A DNA stretch of 9,023 bases, from NCBI GenBank assembly GCA_016839865.1, contig JAEOTN010000082.1, positions 1 through 9,023 of the forward strand. The letters are read 5' to 3'. Numbering within the stretch: position 1 is the stretch's first letter; the number at the start of each line of letters is the position of its first letter. The notes under the pieces are model-generated. The model saw nothing but the letters and a program-made list of their open reading frames with translations. It did no database searches and was not told where the DNA came from. This document shows, piece after piece, positions 6,631 through 9,023 of this stretch. A program made the translations under genes and the position numbers. The DNA comes from Promethearchaeota archaeon (GTDB lineage: Archaea > Asgardarchaeota > Lokiarchaeia > Sigynarchaeales > MK-D1).

Positions 6631-6753
6631 GAAGATCCTTGGTGAATTGCATAAAAAGATTCAGTTCTCTCCAAGATGAATTTTAGAAATAACCAGCAAA
6701 ATTAAAAAATCTCCATTTTTTACTTAACATATACAACTTGGAAAAAAACCATA

Positions 6754-7374
6754 ATGTCACAAATTTATCTCCCAGGAGCATGTAGTGTTGCTATTAAATG
6801 TAAAGATGGTGTAGTGCTCGGAAATGATAACCGTATTACCAATCTAGGTGGATACATGGTAACTTCTAAAAACACGAAAAAAGTCTTTAAACTCACCGAA
6901 AAGGTCGCAACAACTGTCTCAGGTCTAGTAGGAGATTTTCAAACCGTTGTTAAAATCATTGTTGCAAATGCGAATTTATATCAACTTAGAGAAAACGAAC
7001 CTATGTCTACAATTGGTGTTGGAAAAATGCTGGCGAATATGTTATTCCAACGGAAAATGTATCCCTATTATGTGAATACAACTGTTGCAGGAGTAGATAG
7101 TGATGGACCGAAAGTATATACTATGGACGCTGCCGGATCTTTAATGCCAGATGAGTGGGGTGTTAGTGGTTCTGCTGCTGCAATGGCGGCTGGTGTTCTA
7201 GAAGCTGACTTTGAACCTAACTTGACTGTGGAACAAGGTGTTAAATTAGTTGAAAAAGTAATCCGAGCCTCAGTAAAACGTGATGCTTTTTCTGGTAATG
7301 GAATTGACATTCTTGCAATTACAAAAGATGGTGCTAAAGAGTATTCAATGCCTATTTCTGAATTAGGGGAATAA
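6754..7374 (+). CDS. psmB: 20S proteasome beta subunit with Thr1 replaced (probable non-catalytic paralogue)
   Basis: A 206-aa Ntn-fold beta subunit of normal archaeal length with a very short leader (MSQIYLPG). Family features are KDGVVLGND, SKNTKKVFKL, TVSGLVGDFQ, TMDAAGS, SGSAAAMAAGVLE, VKRDAFSGNGIDILAI. Aligned with Thermoplasma beta, the active residues Asp17, Lys33, Ser129, Asp166 and Ser169 correspond to D25, K43, S140, D177 and S180, all kept. The segment that should read GTTTVG is GACSVA, so Ala9 occupies Thr1. Without Thr1 neither autoprocessing nor peptide cleavage is expected, as in inactive eukaryotic beta subunits. No other start codon lies between the upstream in-frame stop (6703-6705) and 6754, so the N-terminus is secure. 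It probably assembles with an active beta subunit encoded elsewhere; no alpha subunit gene is nearby. It is divergent from the SIS operon and convergent with FTCD. Confidence 0.9.
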   Translation: MSQIYLPGACSVAIKCKDGVVLGNDNRITNLGGYMVTSKNTKKVFKLTEKVATTVSGLVGDFQTVVKIIVANANLYQLRENEPMSTIGVGKMLANMLFQRKMYPYYVNTTVAGVDSDGPKVYTMDAAGSLMPDEWGVSGSAAAMAAGVLEADFEPNLTVEQGVKLVEKVIRASVKRDAFSGNGIDILAITKDGAKEYSMPISELGE

Positions 7375-7390
7375 ACCCCAATTCAATATT
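7361..7390 (+). terminator. Hairpin spanning the proteasome stop codon
   Basis: AATTAGGGG (7361-7369), loop AATAAA (7370-7375) and CCCCAATT (7376-7383) form an 8-bp stem with one bulged A. It is followed by a short T-containing stretch (ATATTTT, 7386-7392). The stop TAA lies in the loop. This could terminate or stabilise the mRNA 3' end. The downstream T run is short on this strand. Confidence 0.45.
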
Positions 7391-7392
7391 TT

Positions 7393-7400
7393 AAAAAAAA
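7393..7400 (-). terminator. Poly-T terminator directly after the FTCD gene
   Basis: On the minus strand eight T residues follow the FTCD stop codon without a gap, then AAAATATTG and the hairpin shared with the proteasome gene. The T run precedes the stem, so it fits an archaeal T-tract terminator, not a bacterial hairpin-plus-U design. With 26 nt between the convergent stops, one short segment serves both transcripts. Confidence 0.5.
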
Positions 7401-8930
7401 TTATAAAATTTTACGAATTTCTTCGATTTGTGAATTTACTGATTTCTTAATCGGTTCTATAAGAGATTTAAGTTCTTTCTTGGTATTTTCTACAAATTTT
7501 GTATCTTTTATTGATGGTAAGTTGATCTCAACATTCAAGATTGCACCGAGAAGACCAGAATATGCATTTTGAATTCCGACTGCAATATCAGATAAAGCGT
7601 TCTGATTTCCTTTTGCTCCTATTTGAAGCAACTGATCTATAATTAAGCGACAAGTTTTTGCTGTATCCAATGGAACTTGAGCTGCAACTTTGTATTCTTC
7701 TTGAATTTTTACAGAACGAGTCTTTTTCTCTTCATCCGTATTTTTTGGCATTTTAAAAGCTGCCATCACTCCGTTGAATGCGTTGGCATCTTTATCGACT
7801 GCCTGGGAGAGGTCCATAGATAACTTATCAAAAATAACTAGACTTTTTTCCATCAATTCTTGGATTTTTTCATATTCTTCTTTTCCAATGGTCAATCTAC
7901 ATACCATTGCACCAAGAGCTGCTCCCAATGCACCATTTAACGCAGCAACGCTACCTCCACCAGGAGCGGGAGAATCAGAAGCTAATTCTTTAAGGAATGC
8001 GTTTAGTTTCATTTGATTCAGTTCCTTGGTTTCAGATTGGATTTGTTGGAGTTTCTTTTCGATAATTTGGTCTCTTTCCCATAATGAATTCAATTGCAGA
8101 TGATATTCAGCTGCATCTAGTAAAGCATCATTCGGTATCATCCCATATACCTCAGTTTCGGTAATTGCTAATCCATATCTTTTCACTTCATTACGAACAG
8201 TTTCTACCACTAAATGCATTGGAGTTCCCTTATAATTAGTCAAATTCATTGATATTTGCACATATGGCTTAGTTTCAAACCCCATTGCCTTTACATAACG
8301 AAATCCTCCATTCTTGTGTCGTATATTTAATGCTATTTTCTTTGCTAGAGATACATCTGTCGTATTCAGATAGATATTATAGGCAATGAGAAATTCACGA
8401 GCACCTATGACTGTAGCTCCTGCTTTTGGTAGTTTTGAAGGACCAAAATCTGGTTTTCGGTCTGGGTCTGATTTGATAGAATCTTTTAATCCTTCATATT
8501 GACCCTTTCGGATGTTTGCTAAATTTTCCCGATCTGGTCGGGTAGCAGCTGCTTCATACAAAAAGGTTGGGATTCCTAATTCATTAGATACTTTTTCTGC
8601 CAAGTTTTTAGCTAAATCTGCACATTCCTCAATTGTTATTCCCGATACTGGTACAAATGGCACAACATCGGTAGCACCAATTCGTGGATGTTCTCCTTTA
8701 TGATCATCCATATCGATCAATTCTGCAGCACTTTTAATGCAAGCAAATGCAGCATTAAAACAAGATTCTGGTTCTCCCACGAGTGTGATTACTGTGCGGT
8801 TATGGTCTGGATCACTTCGTACATCTAAAATTTGTGCATCACTGGCGTTTTTGATGGCTGATACAACAGTACCAATTACTTCTTGGCGTTTTCCCTCACT
8901 TATGTTGGGGACGCACTCTATTAATGGCAT
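7401..8930 (-). CDS. ftcD: Bifunctional glutamate formiminotransferase / formimidoyltetrahydrofolate cyclodeaminase
   Basis: A 509-aa protein from the ATG at 8930. This start matches the family N-terminus (MPLIECVPNISEG versus animal FTCD); a TTG at 8948 would add six residues and falls almost on the predicted transcription start. The formiminotransferase part (about 1-290) has CVPNISEG, DPDHNRTV, the signature HKGEHPRIGATDVVPF (from residue 77) and QISMNLTNYKGTP. A charged helical linker (about 290-310) leads to the cyclodeaminase domain (about 312-509), with APGGGSVAALNGALGAALG and NALSDIAVG (from N444, including the conserved Asp D448). It transfers the formimino group from formiminoglutamate to tetrahydrofolate, then releases ammonia to give 5,10-methenyl-THF. 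This links histidine breakdown to one-carbon metabolism in the cytoplasm. No hut or other folate gene is adjacent. Both domains look intact. Confidence 0.95.
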   Translation of the reverse strand: MPLIECVPNISEGKRQEVIGTVVSAIKNASDAQILDVRSDPDHNRTVITLVGEPESCFNAAFACIKSAAELIDMDDHKGEHPRIGATDVVPFVPVSGITIEECADLAKNLAEKVSNELGIPTFLYEAAATRPDRENLANIRKGQYEGLKDSIKSDPDRKPDFGPSKLPKAGATVIGAREFLIAYNIYLNTTDVSLAKKIALNIRHKNGGFRYVKAMGFETKPYVQISMNLTNYKGTPMHLVVETVRNEVKRYGLAITETEVYGMIPNDALLDAAEYHLQLNSLWERDQIIEKKLQQIQSETKELNQMKLNAFLKELASDSPAPGGGSVAALNGALGAALGAMVCRLTIGKEEYEKIQELMEKSLVIFDKLSMDLSQAVDKDANAFNGVMAAFKMPKNTDEEKKTRSVKIQEEYKVAAQVPLDTAKTCRLIIDQLLQIGAKGNQNALSDIAVGIQNAYSGLLGAILNVEINLPSIKDTKFVENTKKELKSLIEPIKKSVNSQIEEIRKIL

Positions 8931-8972
8931 GACTTCATTTATCTTCAAATTTATTTAAGAAATTTGATCTAG

Positions 8973-8980
8973 CATAAAAA
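8973..8980 (-). promoter_or_regulatory. Possible TATA box for the FTCD gene
   Basis: The minus strand reads TTTTTATG about 43 nt before the ATG at 8930. Normal spacing predicts transcription from about 8951, giving a leader of about 20 nt. The flanking sequence is A+T-rich, so this is tentative. Confidence 0.28.
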
Positions 8981-9023
8981 TTACAAAACCTTGAATAAAT
9001 CAATCAAAGAAAATTAAAAAAAA

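Noticed and set aside
6754..6790. Cys10 of the proteasome beta subunit as a replacement N-terminal nucleophile
   Set aside because: It aligns with position 2, not 1; exposing it would need cleavage after Ala9 at an unusual site. It cannot be excluded but there is no positive sign.
7068..7310. Open frame on the minus strand within the proteasome gene
   Set aside because: It is a shadow of a clearly conserved coding sequence on the other strand, with no ribosome-binding site or family resemblance.
1..9023. CRISPR array, insertion sequence, rRNA, tRNA or integration site
   Set aside because: No regularly spaced repeats, transposase, terminal inverted repeats, rRNA-like or cloverleaf sequence was seen on either strand.

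Overview
This is an A+T-rich, densely packed archaeal window, most likely from an Asgard archaeon (Lokiarchaeia- or Heimdallarchaeia-like). Three things point that way together: a Rab/Ras-like small GTPase with the WDFGGEERFR switch-II signature that I associate with Asgard GTPases, an archaeal-type 20S proteasome beta subunit, and a long surface protein with a signal peptide and a C-terminal membrane anchor. Poly-T tracts directly after stop codons and TATA-like boxes also fit archaeal transcription. The lineage call is inference from protein character, not a database match.

Layout. Positions 1-732 (+) hold the C-terminal part of a GH57 alpha-glucan branching enzyme that begins outside the window. 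It converges with a 177-aa small GTPase (753-1286, -). A 721-aa acidic, sequon-rich surface protein of unknown function follows (1524-3689, -), with a TATA-like box flanked by repeated TGTCT half-sites. After 359 gene-free bases comes a two-gene minus-strand operon. A tandem-SIS sugar-phosphate isomerase-like protein (5398-6552) is followed after 8 nt by a TIM-barrel glycoside-hydrolase-like protein (4049-5389). A short divergent spacer separates this operon from a proteasome beta subunit (6754-7374, +). That gene converges with a fused formiminotransferase-cyclodeaminase (7401-8930, -).

How the genes relate. The isomerase and hydrolase-like genes are the only clear operon, and I infer a cytoplasmic sugar or sugar-phosphate pathway. 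The GH57 enzyme belongs to glycogen-type storage metabolism, FTCD feeds one-carbon units from formiminoglutamate into the folate pool, and the GTPase and surface protein are signalling or cell-surface accessories. These neighbours do not form one evident pathway.

Most notable observations: the proteasome beta subunit has Ala where the catalytic Thr1 should be although its other active-site positions are kept, so it is probably a non-catalytic paralogue. The tandem-SIS plus hydrolase-like operon looks like an uncharacterised sugar module. The surface protein carries a Gly-rich hydrophobic segment resembling a fusion peptide in composition, and its promoter has repeat architecture suggestive of an operator. 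Three genes have an in-frame TTG upstream of the preferred ATG. The ATG is chosen from Shine-Dalgarno spacing, signal-peptide position, predicted transcription start or family alignment.
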